DNA from: Microbacterium sp. 10M-3C3
Lineage (GTDB): Bacteria > Actinomycetota > Actinomycetes > Actinomycetales > Microbacteriaceae
NCBI RefSeq assembly: GCF_003931875.1
Contig: NZ_CP034245.1
Span: 682,001 to 746,000 of the forward strand
DNA: 64,000 bases
Direction: 5' to 3'
How positions within the stretch are numbered: position 1 is the stretch's first letter; each line of letters begins with the position of its first letter. The position numbers were made by a program, and so were the translations under genes. The notes under the pieces were generated by a model that did no database searches, had not been told where the DNA came from, and saw nothing but the letters and a program-made list of their open reading frames with translations. Positions 24,895-35,156 of this stretch are shown here, in pieces.

Positions 24895-25560
24895 GTGGAG
24901 CGCTCGCTCGAGACGCAGGTCAGCCAGGCGGTGGACGCCTGGCTGGCGTGGCTTCCCCGGTGGGAGCCCGCCACGCACCGCGGCCGCGTCGCCCCGTGCC
25001 GCCGCTGCTTCGGCTCGCCGGTGCTGTCGGCCGCGGGGCTCGGTGCCGACGTCCCCCACGGTGTGCAGCACGGCCTGTCCACGCGCATCAAGACGATCGT
25101 CGACCACGCCGTCGCCGAGTACACGGCGCGCAACCTCCCGATGCTCCAGGCCGAGCTCGACCAGCAGGCGGCGCGCAACCGCGCCCGCAGCTACCGGCCG
25201 GCCGAGGGGCTCGAGCCCGAGTTCGAGGGCCTGCCGCTGGATCCCGACCCCGTGCCCGGCGCACCGTTCCTCTTCACGGTCGCCGGACTCGCCGCCGCCG
25301 ACGAGCAGGAGATCCCGGCCCTGCCGCCGCTGAGCGACGAGGCGAAGGCCGCGCTCCGGCAGGAGGTCGGGCTCGCCGACGATTACGCGAACATGATCGG
25401 GCGCGAGGTGTGCGCGATCCTGCTGCACCACCGGCTGCGCATCCAGGCGGCGATCGCGGAGTACGTCGAACCGCAGATCGCGGCGATGCTCGAGGAGCTC
25501 ACGCGCTCGCTCGACGCCCCGTTCGATCCGCCCGCCGACCCCTCGCAGCCGCCGCTGTGA
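24895..25560 (+). CDS. Conserved-type cytoplasmic protein of unknown function
   Basis: This 221-residue soluble protein has no signal peptide. It contains a possible metal or disulfide pair near the N-terminus (PCRRC), a Gln/Arg-rich amphipathic stretch and a helical C-terminal half rich in Glu and Leu. The open frame extends 54 codons upstream, but that part overlaps the tandem repeats and is Arg/Gly-rich, so the leaderless GTG at 24895 is preferred. It lies 123 bp before the kinase-led secretion locus and on the same strand but outside its promoter, so a link is possible but unproven. Confidence 0.6.
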   Translation: MERSLETQVSQAVDAWLAWLPRWEPATHRGRVAPCRRCFGSPVLSAAGLGADVPHGVQHGLSTRIKTIVDHAVAEYTARNLPMLQAELDQQAARNRARSYRPAEGLEPEFEGLPLDPDPVPGAPFLFTVAGLAAADEQEIPALPPLSDEAKAALRQEVGLADDYANMIGREVCAILLHHRLRIQAAIAEYVEPQIAAMLEELTRSLDAPFDPPADPSQPPL

Positions 25561-25608
25561 ACCGGCGCGTCCGCCGTCAAGCATTGGGGACGGCGCGTCG
25601 GCTTTTGT

Positions 25609-25614
25609 TAGCAT
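25609..25614 (+). promoter_or_regulatory. -10 box for the kinase-led operon
   Basis: TAGCAT lies about 70 bases before the kinase start. TTGGGG at 25584-25589 is a possible -35 with a long 19-base spacer. This would drive the unit from 25684 to 39757. Confidence 0.4.
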
Positions 25615-25683
25615 GACCGGGCTCGTATCGAGTGCGCGCCGCGACGCGGTGGCGCAGGGGACATCGAACCGGGGGAGGCGCGG

Positions 25684-26817
25684 TTGCCCACACGCCTGCC
25701 CGCCGCGCCTCCGATCCTCCCAGGCCTGGCGTACATCCGCCCGCTCGGATCCGGCGGATTCGCCGACGTCTTCCTCTACGAGCAGGACATGCCGCGCCGC
25801 AGCGTCGCGGTGAAGGTGCTCCCGAGCGACGTGCGCGACCCCGATCTCCTGCGCATGTTCAACGCCGAGGCCGACGTGCTCGCGCACCTCTCCGCCCACC
25901 CGTCGATCGTGACGGTGTACCAGGCCGGCATCTCCGCCGACGGCCGCCCCTACATCGTCATGGAGTACTGCCCCGGGTCGCTCGCCCAGCGCTACCGCGT
26001 CGAGCGGATGCCGGTGCCCGAAGTGCTCGCGATCGGCGTGAAGATGGCGAGCGCTCTGGAGTCTGCGCACCGCGCCGGGCTCGTCCACCGCGACGTGAAG
26101 CCCAGCAACATCCTCATCACGACCTTCGGGTCGCCCGTTCTCGCCGATTTCGGCATCTCCTCGTCGCTCGCGCGGCAGGGCGCCGACGAGGTGCTTGCGA
26201 TGAGCGTCCCGTGGAGCGCGCCCGAGGTCGTCGCCGAGCAGACCGCGGGCACCGTCGCGACGGAGGTGTGGAGCCTCGGGGCGACGGTGTACTCGCTCCT
26301 AGCCGGCCAGAGCCCGTTCGAGCGTCGCGAGCGCGGGCAGAACACGCGCGATCATCTGCGGCGCCGCATCGCGCGGGCGGCGTACACCGACATCCCGCGC
26401 GCCGACGTGCCCGCGTCGCTGCAGTCCCTTCTCGCGCGCTCCATGAGCCGTGATCCGCGCGAGCGGCCCGCGAGCGCGCTCGAGGTGGGAGAGGCCCTGC
26501 GCGGCGTGCAGGCGGAGCTGGGTCTTCCCGTGACGCCCCTGGAGGTCGCGGTCGACGAGTGGACGCCCGCAGCGCGCGGCGTCGACTTCGCCGACACGTC
26601 GCTGCGCGGGCCGGTCCGCTCGCGCGTCGAGCACAGCGGACGACGCAAGACCCGCACCGCCTCCGGCGTCGCGGCCCTCGCCCGCGACGAGGACACCGAC
26701 ATCTCCGGCCGCGACCGCCGCGCGGCGGCGGCCGTCCCGTGGCTGCTCGGCGCGGCCGCTCTGGTGGCGGCGGGCGCGGTGGCGGTCTCGGCGCTGTTCG
26801 CCACGGGGATCCTCTGA
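25684..26817 (+). CDS. Membrane Ser/Thr protein kinase (PknB/Pkb2-like)
   Basis: This 377-residue Hanks-type kinase has an intact active site: glycine loop GSGGFADV (22-29), ATP lysine in VAVK (44), catalytic HRDVKPSN (135-142) and DFG (155-157). A single membrane helix lies near residues 352-374 and only about five residues follow, so there is no external sensor domain. It probably phosphorylates threonines of neighbouring proteins read by the three FHA proteins of the locus. The start is a TTG at 25684 after GGGGGAGG. Its stop codon overlaps the start of the giant surface-protein gene. Order kinase-FN3-MoxR-DUF58-transglutaminase matches the bifidobacterial PFNA cluster. Confidence 0.92.
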   Translation: MPTRLPAAPPILPGLAYIRPLGSGGFADVFLYEQDMPRRSVAVKVLPSDVRDPDLLRMFNAEADVLAHLSAHPSIVTVYQAGISADGRPYIVMEYCPGSLAQRYRVERMPVPEVLAIGVKMASALESAHRAGLVHRDVKPSNILITTFGSPVLADFGISSSLARQGADEVLAMSVPWSAPEVVAEQTAGTVATEVWSLGATVYSLLAGQSPFERRERGQNTRDHLRRRIARAAYTDIPRADVPASLQSLLARSMSRDPRERPASALEVGEALRGVQAELGLPVTPLEVAVDEWTPAARGVDFADTSLRGPVRSRVEHSGRRKTRTASGVAALARDEDTDISGRDRRAAAAVPWLLGAAALVAAGAVAVSALFATGIL

Positions 26818-29800
26818 TGCGGCGCCGCACGATCGCCGGCATCGTCGCCGGTGGATGCGCCCTCGCGCTCGTGGTGGGAGTCAGCATCGTGTGGCCCGGG
26901 CTCGATGCGCAGGACACCCCCGAGGTCGACGCCTCGGTGTGGGCGCTGCAGACCGGCGACGGGCGTCGCTACGCCCGCGTGAACACCGCGATCGGCGAGT
27001 TGGACACCGTCCGCAGCGTGAGCAATCCGAGCGCGGTGGCGCAGTCGCCCGCGGGCGCGTTCCTCTTCTCCGACAGCTTCAGCAAGCTCACCCGCATCGA
27101 CGAGGCGCTGCCGATCGACCTCGACGAGGAGCGGCTGCGGCAGTCGGACTCGACGCCGTCGGGCACGACCGATGTCGCCACGGCGGGCGATTACGTCGCC
27201 TACCGCACCGACGCCGGCGCCGTGTACGCGGGCCGTCTCTCGGCCGGGGATGCGGCGCAGGTGGCCCCGCCCGGATCCGACGACGAGGACGACGCGGCTT
27301 TCACCGCACAGGCCGTGGCCGTGAACGCCGACGGCGAGCTGTTCGCCTATTCGGCCGCGGACGCCGCTGTCGTCCGCTTCGACATCGCCTCGGGCCAGGA
27401 GCGCGGTCGCGACGGTGTGACGGGGGAGGTCGCCTCACCCGTGCTCACGGCCGCGGGCGACACGTGGGCGCTCGTCGACCGCGACGACGGCGAGGTGCGC
27501 GTGCGCGGACGCGACGACACCGCGACGGTCGAACTCACCGGCGACATCGTCGTGAGCGCGCCGGCGACCGCCGGCGACGCGGTGTACGTCGCGGGGGAGA
27601 CGGGCCTCGTCCGCGTCGGGGTCGACGGCTCGGTGACCACCGAGGTCGACCGCGGCGCGACGGTGCTGGGCACGCCCGCCGTGCCGGTCGAGCGCGACGG
27701 CGACGTGTACGCGGCGTGGCTCGCGGGCGCGGATGCCGGCGGAACGCTGTGGAGCTCGCGCGACGGCGAGACGGCGCTGGACTACGGCCCCGACGGCGAG
27801 CTCGGCGACGACCGGCGGCCGGTGTTCGTCGCGACCGACGACGCGATCATCCTGAACGAGACCCGCAGCGGCTGGGTGTGGACGGTGCCCGACGGCCGTC
27901 TCGTGCCCTCGAGCCAGGACTGGAGCCTGGACGACCGCACCGATCCGGCCACGGTGCAGAGCGACGAGCAGGTGAGCGTCGTGATCGACCCGAAGCCCCC
28001 GATCGCCGAGCCGGATGCGTTCGGGGTGCGGGCGGGGCGCCTCGCGACCCTTCCCGTGCTGCTGAACGATCACGATCCGAACGAGGACGTGCTGAGCATC
28101 GATCCGACCTCGGTCACGGGTCTGGATCCCGGATTCGGCGCGGTCAGCGTGACCGACGACGGCCAGCGACTCGCTGTGCGGGTCGACCCCGCCGCATCCG
28201 GCAGCGCCACGTTCTCGTACGCGGTGACCGACGGCACCGCCGCCGACGGCCTGCGCTCGGAGGCGACGACCGTCACCCTCACGGCGTCCTCCGGTGAGGG
28301 CGCGCCGCAGTGGTGCGGCGTGGACCGCTGCCTGACGCCGTGGCCGGCCCCCGAGGTGGCACGTGGCGGCACCGTGACGGTTCCGGTGCTCTCCGGATGG
28401 GTCGACCCCGACGGCGACCCGCTGCTCCTGCTGTCGGTCGACAACCCGTCGGGCATCGGGACGGTCGCCTCCACGCCGTCGGGCGATGTCGTCTACCAGC
28501 ATGCCGACGACGGATCGGGCGGCGAGCAGCTGATCGAGCTCGGGGTGACGGTGGCCGACACCGACGGGCAGACGGCGACGAAGTCCCTGGTCGTGCGGGT
28601 GCGTCCCGATCCCGCGCTCGCCGTGCAGTCGTTCGCCGTGGTCGACACGGTCGACGCGGGGCTCACCGTCGACGTCGCCCCCCACGTCACCGGCACCGCC
28701 GGCACGCTGTCGCTGTCGTCGGTGCGGGTGCTCGACGCCGCCGCCGCCACCGCGACGGTCGTCGGGGGTTCGACGTCGTTCGACTTCGCCGCGTCCGATC
28801 CCGGCACGTACCGCGTCGGATTCACGGTCACCGACGGCGCCACCGAGGCCACCGGCACGGCCAAGATCACGATGCTGCCGGCAGACGCACCCGCGCAGCT
28901 GGCCACGTCGCCGGTCGTGGCGTTCGTGCGCCCGCAGGAGGACGCGACGCTCGACGTGTTCGCCGCGGTGTCGAACCCCACGCGCCGCGTCCTCCTGCTC
29001 AGCGACGTCGTGGCGACCGCCGACGAGGGCGCGTCGCTGTCCGTCGACGCGGTGGGGCAGAACGACCTGCGGGTCTCGGGCACGACGGCGACGGGGGCGG
29101 CCGGACGTCTCGGCACCGTCACCTACACCGTCAGCGACGGCACCCAGGATGCGGGTGCGCGCGTCAGCGGCGAGGCGACGGTGTATCTGCTGCCGCCCGC
29201 GCCCGAGCTCGCGCCGATCGCCGTCGACGACGCCGTCACCGTGCGCGCCGGCGCCCAGGTGGACATCCCGGTGCTCGGCAACGACGTGTCGCCCGCCGGC
29301 GGACGACCGACGCTCGATCCGTCCTCGATCCGCTCATCGACCGCGGATGCGCTCGCCTTCTCGTCCGGCGACGTGCTGCGCTACCTCGCTCCCGCCGAGC
29401 CGGGGGAGTACGCCGTGGACTACTCCGTCTACACGACGGGCTCCCCCTCCCTCGTCAGCACCGCGACCGTGCGGATCGCGGTGCTGGCCGACGAGTCCAA
29501 CCGCGCGCCCGTCCCCGATCGCCTCGAAGGTCGCGTGCTCAGCGGCGGCACGACGACGATCGAGTTCGACGGGTTCGGCATGGATCCCGACGGCGACGTC
29601 GTGACGCTCGACCGGATCGTGTCGCAGCCCGAGCGCGGCTCGGCGGCGATCTCCGCCGACGGTGCGTCGATCGTGTACTCCGCGCTGCCCGGCGACAGCG
29701 GGCAGGTCTCGTTCCGCTATCGCGTGGTCGACGCCGCCGGCGCCACCGGCGAGGGGACCGTGCGCATCGGGATCCTCGACGCCGAGGCCAATCCGAGCCC

Positions 29801-32768
29801 CATCACCTTCACCGACTATGTGCAGGTGCAGGCCGGCGCCGACAACACCATCCGTGTCAGCCCGCTCGCGAACGACATCGACCCCACCCAGGGGCGCCTG
29901 GAGCTCACCGACGTGCGGCCCGACCTGCCCGAGACGTTCGCGGACGACGGCAGCGCCAACCCCGAGTACGCGCGCCTGGCCGAGCAGATCCGCACCGTGT
30001 CGACGTCGGGCGTCGAGATCGCCGCCGGCACGGCGCCGGGAACGATGTCGTTCCTCTACGACGTCGCCTCCGACTCCGGCAACACCGGCCGCGGCCTCAT
30101 CGTCGTGAAGGTCGTGCGCGAGAGTGTGCCGGACTACCCGATCGTCGCCGACACCGTGCTCACGGCGGAGAACCGCGACGAGTTCGCCCGGGGCGTCGAC
30201 GTGCTGACCGGCAAGGCGACGTGGTCGCGCGGCGACGTGGGCGATCTCACCATCAGCCTGTGGGGAGAGCCGGACGGCGTGCGCCTGGACGGGCGGGAGC
30301 TGAGCGGCGAGCTGCCCGCGACCACCCGGATCATCCCGTTCGCGATCACGGGCGAGGTCGGCGACGAGGAGATCACCACCTACGCGTTCCTGCGCGTCCC
30401 CGGCGACGACGACCTCGCGCTGGCACTGCGGGCGGGCACGAGCGCGCGCGAGGTCGATGAGCTCGCGGCCACGACGTTCGACATGGCCTCCCTCGTGGCG
30501 CTGCCCCGCGGCGCCGCGCTCGAGGTCGGCGACGACCTCAAGGCGTCGGGCGCACGCGCCGAGGCGTCGTGCACGGTCGAGTCGGGCACCACGGTCCGCT
30601 ACGACGCGGGCGCCGGCGCCCCGTGGACCGACGCGTGCGTCGTCCCGGTGCGCCTGGCCGGCAGCGAGGACTGGACGACGCTGTCGGTGCCGATCGCGGT
30701 GATCGCGCGCGACCCCCAGCCGGAGCTGCGCCCCGCCGCCCTCACGGTCGGTCCGGGTGAGACGGCGACGTACGACCTGCGCGACATGACGACGTGGCAG
30801 CTCGCGCGCGCCGACTGGGACGGCATCCAGTACTCGCTGGACTACGGCGGCGGCGCGTTCGACGTGTCGCTCGCGGGCACGGTCGTCACCGTCGTCGGCA
30901 AGGACCGTGCCGTGCCCGGCACCGAGACCGCCGCGGTCGTCGGCGTCACGAGCCACACCGCCGTGACCCCCGCGCGCCTCGTGCTGCGGGTGGGCGCGGC
31001 ACCCTCGACGCTGCCGCAGGGTGGCTCGGTCGCCCAGCAGTGCTCGCAGGCCGTGGGCGGTGGGTGCGCGATCGGCGTCATCGGCGCGAGCGGCGAGGTC
31101 AACCCGCTGCCGCGCACGCCGCTCGAGGTCGTCGACGTGCGGCCCATGGGCGCGTGCGTGGGCGTGAGCTTCCGCGTCGCCTCGCCCACGAGCGTGGCTG
31201 CGTCGTGGACCGCGGATGCACCGGGCGCGACGTGCACCGCGAGCTTCTCGGTGCGCGACGCGCAGGGCCGGGTCACCGCATCCGAGCGCGACGGGCGCAT
31301 CCTGCTCGACCTGCAGGGGTATCCGAAGGCACCCGCGAGCATCCGGCAGACCGCCTACGCGGATGGCGCCGTGACGCTGCGGATCGATCCGGGCGACGCG
31401 CGGCTGGCGTACCCGGGACTGTCGGGCTTCGTCGTGCGCTCGGGCGGTGCGGAGGTGGCCCGATGCGCGAGCGACGGCGTGTGCCCCGTGATCGCGGCGC
31501 CCAACGGCGAGCAGCGCGTGTACGAGGCGTGGGCGGTGAACGGGGTCGGCGAGTCGAGAGGAAGCGTCCGCACCACCGCGTGGGCGTACGACACCCCCGC
31601 CACACCGTCGTCCGTCACGTGGACGCCGAAGCCGAACGGCGACGAGGGCGGCGTCATCGCGCTCTCGATCGCGGGCATCGACAGCGCCGAGACCGGCTAC
31701 ATCCAGATCGCGAGCGCGACGGGTGAGACGCAGAACGTCACCATCCGCCCGGGCCAGGACCGCGTGGATGTCGATCGCTACCGCGTGGGCACGAACTCCC
31801 GCACCGACGTGACCGTCACGGCGTTCTCCCGGTTCACGCTTCCGCCGGGGCTCGGCGGACGCCCCGCGGGGGAGGCCGCGGTCGTGCAGGCCAACGGCGT
31901 CGGCGCGCCGCAGAACCTGTCGCTGGCCCTCACCTCGGTCCCCTCGGGCGACGGCACCGTGCGCATCGACGCCGTCGTGACGGCGCAGCCGAACGGCACG
32001 GGGTCGGACGTATGGTTCGACGTCGTCCCCGCCGACCGCGCCTGGCAGTGCGACCCGCGCGCCGGCGGCAGCACCGAGAGCTTCCCGGGGCAGCGCGACG
32101 GCGAGGAATACAGCTTCGTCGCGTGCGCCGAGTCGCACTTCGGCGGGAACGGCGGCTTCGGCGAGGCCCAGGTGCAGCAGGCGGTGCGCGCCGACCAGAA
32201 CAGGGCGGCGCCCACCGGCTACACGTTCCACGTGGGCGCCCGCCCCGAGATCGACGAGCAGAACCGCGTCGCGCGGTGGCGCATCGACCGCATCGACGAG
32301 GGCAGCGCGCCGCCGCGCAACAATGACGTGCTCTACGAGAACTGGGGTCCGGGCACGGACGTGTTCGAGCGCGACCCGCAGATCAAGGTCTACTTCCAGC
32401 ACCGCTTCTGGGGCACGCAGTCCGAGCGCGGGCAGGTGCAGCCGCAAGCCGGGAGCGCGCCCTATCAGGTGCAGGCGCGGTGGGCCGTGGCCGCGTGCCA
32501 GGGCGGCGGCCGCCTCTCGATCAGCCAGTCCTCGACGGACGGCGCCGCCACGATCACGCCGGACTGGTCGCGCGTGCGCTACTTCGACGCGCAGGGGAAC
32601 GCCCTCCCCACCAACGCCGACGACCCGCGTGCCGTCCCGGCGCTCGCCGCCTCCGTCCGTGACATCGGCCTGACCGTCGCGTGGGGCAAGTGGGGCCTGA
32701 ACGACGCCACCGGCATCAGCTTCGGCGGCGACTGCACCCCCGCCGTCTCCGCGCCCACGACCCCCTGA
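26817..32768 (+). CDS. Giant Ig-like/cadherin-like and FN3 repeat surface protein
   Basis: This 1983-residue protein has an N-terminal signal anchor (residues about 5-30) and a very long extracellular part. Residues about 40-390 look like a beta-propeller. From about 393 come tandem Ig-like/cadherin-like repeats marked by acidic calcium-type loops (LLNDHDPNEDVLSI near 413; WVDPDGDPLLLLS near 526; GMDPDGDVVTL near 920; ANDIDPTQGRLEL near 1017). From about 1500 there are FN3-like modules (PKAPASIRQTAYADGAVTL; PSSVTWTPKPNG; APQNLSLALT). No LPXTG or C-terminal helix is present. It corresponds to the FN3 protein of PFNA-type clusters and is likely an adhesion or scaffold protein tethered by its N-terminus. 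Confidence 0.85.
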   Translation: MRRRTIAGIVAGGCALALVVGVSIVWPGLDAQDTPEVDASVWALQTGDGRRYARVNTAIGELDTVRSVSNPSAVAQSPAGAFLFSDSFSKLTRIDEALPIDLDEERLRQSDSTPSGTTDVATAGDYVAYRTDAGAVYAGRLSAGDAAQVAPPGSDDEDDAAFTAQAVAVNADGELFAYSAADAAVVRFDIASGQERGRDGVTGEVASPVLTAAGDTWALVDRDDGEVRVRGRDDTATVELTGDIVVSAPATAGDAVYVAGETGLVRVGVDGSVTTEVDRGATVLGTPAVPVERDGDVYAAWLAGADAGGTLWSSRDGETALDYGPDGELGDDRRPVFVATDDAIILNETRSGWVWTVPDGRLVPSSQDWSLDDRTDPATVQSDEQVSVVIDPKPPIAEPDAFGVRAGRLATLPVLLNDHDPNEDVLSIDPTSVTGLDPGFGAVSVTDDGQRLAVRVDPAASGSATFSYAVTDGTAADGLRSEATTVTLTASSGEGAPQWCGVDRCLTPWPAPEVARGGTVTVPVLSGWVDPDGDPLLLLSVDNPSGIGTVASTPSGDVVYQHADDGSGGEQLIELGVTVADTDGQTATKSLVVRVRPDPALAVQSFAVVDTVDAGLTVDVAPHVTGTAGTLSLSSVRVLDAAAATATVVGGSTSFDFAASDPGTYRVGFTVTDGATEATGTAKITMLPADAPAQLATSPVVAFVRPQEDATLDVFAAVSNPTRRVLLLSDVVATADEGASLSVDAVGQNDLRVSGTTATGAAGRLGTVTYTVSDGTQDAGARVSGEATVYLLPPAPELAPIAVDDAVTVRAGAQVDIPVLGNDVSPAGGRPTLDPSSIRSSTADALAFSSGDVLRYLAPAEPGEYAVDYSVYTTGSPSLVSTATVRIAVLADESNRAPVPDRLEGRVLSGGTTTIEFDGFGMDPDGDVVTLDRIVSQPERGSAAISADGASIVYSALPGDSGQVSFRYRVVDAAGATGEGTVRIGILDAEANPSPITFTDYVQVQAGADNTIRVSPLANDIDPTQGRLELTDVRPDLPETFADDGSANPEYARLAEQIRTVSTSGVEIAAGTAPGTMSFLYDVASDSGNTGRGLIVVKVVRESVPDYPIVADTVLTAENRDEFARGVDVLTGKATWSRGDVGDLTISLWGEPDGVRLDGRELSGELPATTRIIPFAITGEVGDEEITTYAFLRVPGDDDLALALRAGTSAREVDELAATTFDMASLVALPRGAALEVGDDLKASGARAEASCTVESGTTVRYDAGAGAPWTDACVVPVRLAGSEDWTTLSVPIAVIARDPQPELRPAALTVGPGETATYDLRDMTTWQLARADWDGIQYSLDYGGGAFDVSLAGTVVTVVGKDRAVPGTETAAVVGVTSHTAVTPARLVLRVGAAPSTLPQGGSVAQQCSQAVGGGCAIGVIGASGEVNPLPRTPLEVVDVRPMGACVGVSFRVASPTSVAASWTADAPGATCTASFSVRDAQGRVTASERDGRILLDLQGYPKAPASIRQTAYADGAVTLRIDPGDARLAYPGLSGFVVRSGGAEVARCASDGVCPVIAAPNGEQRVYEAWAVNGVGESRGSVRTTAWAYDTPATPSSVTWTPKPNGDEGGVIALSIAGIDSAETGYIQIASATGETQNVTIRPGQDRVDVDRYRVGTNSRTDVTVTAFSRFTLPPGLGGRPAGEAAVVQANGVGAPQNLSLALTSVPSGDGTVRIDAVVTAQPNGTGSDVWFDVVPADRAWQCDPRAGGSTESFPGQRDGEEYSFVACAESHFGGNGGFGEAQVQQAVRADQNRAAPTGYTFHVGARPEIDEQNRVARWRIDRIDEGSAPPRNNDVLYENWGPGTDVFERDPQIKVYFQHRFWGTQSERGQVQPQAGSAPYQVQARWAVAACQGGGRLSISQSSTDGAATITPDWSRVRYFDAQGNALPTNADDPRAVPALAASVRDIGLTVAWGKWGLNDATGISFGGDCTPAVSAPTTP

Positions 32769-32811
32769 CCGCCCGCACCGCCCCCGCACCATCGAGAAGG
32801 ACACCGCACCC

Positions 32812-33777
32812 ATGACGATCACCCCGGAGCAGGCCACGTGGTTCGCCCAGACCTTCTCGCAGATCGCCGACAACGTCGAGCGCGCCGTGCTCGGCAAGCG
32901 CCGCGTCGTCGAGCTCGTCCTCACCGCGATGCTCAGCGACGGTCACGTGCTCCTGGAGGACGTGCCGGGCACGGGCAAGACGTCCCTCGCGCGCGCGATC
33001 GCGCAGTCGGTGCAGGGGACCAACACGCGCATCCAGTTCACGCCCGACCTGCTCCCCGGCGACATCACCGGCATGACGGTCTACGACCAGAAGACCGGCC
33101 AGTTCGAGTTCCACGCCGGACCGGTGTTCGCCAACATCGTGCTCGCCGACGAGATCAACCGCGCGAGCCCCAAGACGCAGTCCGCGCTCCTGGAGGTCAT
33201 GGAGGAGGGGCGCGTCACGATCGACGGCGTCACGCGGCCCGTGGGCGACCCCTTCCTCGTGCTCGCGACGCAGAACCCCGTCGAGCAGGCCGGCACGTAC
33301 CGCCTGCCCGAGGCGCAGCTGGACCGCTTCATGATGCGCACGTCGCTCGGGTACCCCGACCACGCCGCGACGGTGCGGATCCTCGACGGCGCGCCGCTGG
33401 CGACCGCCGAGCTCTCCCCGATCATCACGCCGCAGGCGCTCGTGGGGATGGCCGACCTCGCCGCGGAGACCTACGTCGACGCCCTCGTGCTGGACTACAT
33501 CGCGCGGCTCGTCGACGCGACGCGTTCGGCCGACGAGGTGCGACTGGGCGTCAGCATCCGCGGAGCGCTCGCGCTCACGCGCGCGACCCGCACGCGGGCG
33601 GCGTCGCTCGGCCGCACGTACGCGACGCCGGATGACGTCAAGGCGCTCGCCGTCGCGGTGCTCTCGCACCGGCTGATCCTGCACCCCGAGGCCGAGTTCG
33701 ACGGCGTCATGCCGGAGGCGGTCATCGGCCAGGTGCTCCTCGACGTCGCCCCGCCCGCGCAGCGCGAGGCCGTATGA
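32812..33777 (+). CDS. MoxR-family AAA+ ATPase
   Basis: This 321-residue ATPase has Walker A VPGTGKTS (51-58), Walker B VLADEIN (110-116), a sensor region TQNPVEQ and the MoxR C-terminal lid. MoxR proteins act as chaperones that help mature or insert metal cofactors into partner complexes, typically with DUF58 and VWA proteins. It has a ribosome-binding site of its own (GAGAAGGA), 43 bp after the giant gene. Its stop codon overlaps the start of the DUF58 gene (ATGA). In this locus it is the AAA member of the PFNA-like set. Confidence 0.93.
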   Translation: MTITPEQATWFAQTFSQIADNVERAVLGKRRVVELVLTAMLSDGHVLLEDVPGTGKTSLARAIAQSVQGTNTRIQFTPDLLPGDITGMTVYDQKTGQFEFHAGPVFANIVLADEINRASPKTQSALLEVMEEGRVTIDGVTRPVGDPFLVLATQNPVEQAGTYRLPEAQLDRFMMRTSLGYPDHAATVRILDGAPLATAELSPIITPQALVGMADLAAETYVDALVLDYIARLVDATRSADEVRLGVSIRGALALTRATRTRAASLGRTYATPDDVKALAVAVLSHRLILHPEAEFDGVMPEAVIGQVLLDVAPPAQREAV

Positions 33778-35156
33778 CACCGCCCTCCGCCCCGTCCAGC
33801 CTCACCGAATCGCGCCTCACGCGCACGTCGGCGGCCACCGCGTCGCGCACGTCGCTGACCACGACGATGTCGTCGCGGCGCCCGAGCCCGCTCGTGCGCT
33901 CGGTGGTGTGGACGACGCTCGCGTGGCGCGCCGCGGTCCGCGCCATGGTCGCCGCGGCGACGTGGGCCGGGCGCACCGTGCGGCCGGCTGGGGCTCTCGT
34001 GGCCGCCGCGGCGAGCGCGGGACTGATCGCGGGCATCGCGTTCGGGTGGGTGGAGTGGATGGTCGCGGGCGCGATCGCCCTGCTGCTGATCGTCATGGCG
34101 GTGCCGTTCCTCTTCGGCGCGCGGGCCTACGAGGTCGACCTGACGCTCGCGCACGAGCGGATCATCGCGGGGCAGACGCTCGCGGGCGAGATCGTCGTGC
34201 GCAACGACGGGCGCCGCATCGCCCTGCCCGGGCGCCTGGACATCCCCGTCGGGCGCGGGCTCGTGGAGTTCGGCGTGCCGCTGCTGCGACCCCGGCACAC
34301 CGTCGCGCAGCCCCTGGAGATCCCGGCCCTGCGTCGCGGCGTCGTACGCGTGGGCCCGGTGACGACCGTCCGCAGCGATCCCATCGGGCTGCTGCGGCGC
34401 GAGCACGCGTTCGCCGACGTGCACGACCTGTACGTGCACCCGCGCACCGTCGCGCTCCCGAGCACGAGTGCCGGCCTCATCCGCGACCTCGAGGGCGCGC
34501 CCTCGCGACGGATCGTCGACGCCGACATGTCGTTCCACGCGATCCGCGAGTACGCGCCCGGCGATGCGTGGCGGCAGGTGCACTGGAAGTCGACGGCCAA
34601 GACCGGGCAGCTCATGGTGCGCCAGTACGAGGAGTCGCGGCGCTCGCGCATGGCGGTCGTGCTGGGCGCCGCGCAACAGGAGTACCTCGACGACGACGAG
34701 TTCGAGCTCGCCGTGAGCACCGCCGCCTCCCTGGGTGTGCGCGCGGTCCGCGACGCCCGCGATCTCGATGTCGTGACCGGCTCGGAGATCCCGCGCGTCG
34801 TGCGCGGTCGTCTCCGCGCGATCCGGCACCTGCCGACGGTCACGCCCCGCACGCTCCTCGACGGCTTCAGCGCCGTCGACCGGTTCGAGAACACGATGCC
34901 GGTCGAGGACGTGTGCCGGCTGGCCGCCGAGACTCGCGACCGGCACTCGATCGCGTACGTCGTCACGGGCTCGCTCGTCGAGCTCGGTCGCCTGCGCCAG
35001 GCCGCCCTCGCCTTCCCGGCCGATACGACCGTCGTCGCGGTGCGCTGCGACGAGCGCGCTCACCCGCGGATGCAGACCGTCACGGGCCTCACGGTCCTCA
35101 CCGTGGGCACGCTCGACGACCTGTCGGGGCTCCTGCTGCGCGGAGCGTCGACGTGA
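33774..35156 (+). CDS. DUF58 domain membrane protein
   Basis: This 460-residue protein has a Ser/Thr/Arg-rich cytoplasmic N-terminus of about 70 residues, two membrane helices near 75-115, an Ig-like segment, and the DUF58 core with IREYAPGDAWRQVHWKST near residues 260-280. DUF58 proteins are VWA-like partners of MoxR ATPases. It is translationally coupled to MoxR upstream and to the transglutaminase-like gene downstream (GTGA overlap). The exact biochemical role is unknown across the family. Confidence 0.9.
   Translation: MTPPSAPSSLTESRLTRTSAATASRTSLTTTMSSRRPSPLVRSVVWTTLAWRAAVRAMVAAATWAGRTVRPAGALVAAAASAGLIAGIAFGWVEWMVAGAIALLLIVMAVPFLFGARAYEVDLTLAHERIIAGQTLAGEIVVRNDGRRIALPGRLDIPVGRGLVEFGVPLLRPRHTVAQPLEIPALRRGVVRVGPVTTVRSDPIGLLRREHAFADVHDLYVHPRTVALPSTSAGLIRDLEGAPSRRIVDADMSFHAIREYAPGDAWRQVHWKSTAKTGQLMVRQYEESRRSRMAVVLGAAQQEYLDDDEFELAVSTAASLGVRAVRDARDLDVVTGSEIPRVVRGRLRAIRHLPTVTPRTLLDGFSAVDRFENTMPVEDVCRLAAETRDRHSIAYVVTGSLVELGRLRQAALAFPADTTVVAVRCDERAHPRMQTVTGLTVLTVGTLDDLSGLLLRGAST

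Noticed and set aside
29334..32924. Long minus-strand open frame antisense to the FN3/Ig-like gene
   Set aside because: The sense frame shows recognisable signal anchor, cadherin-like and FN3 patterns; the antisense product does not.
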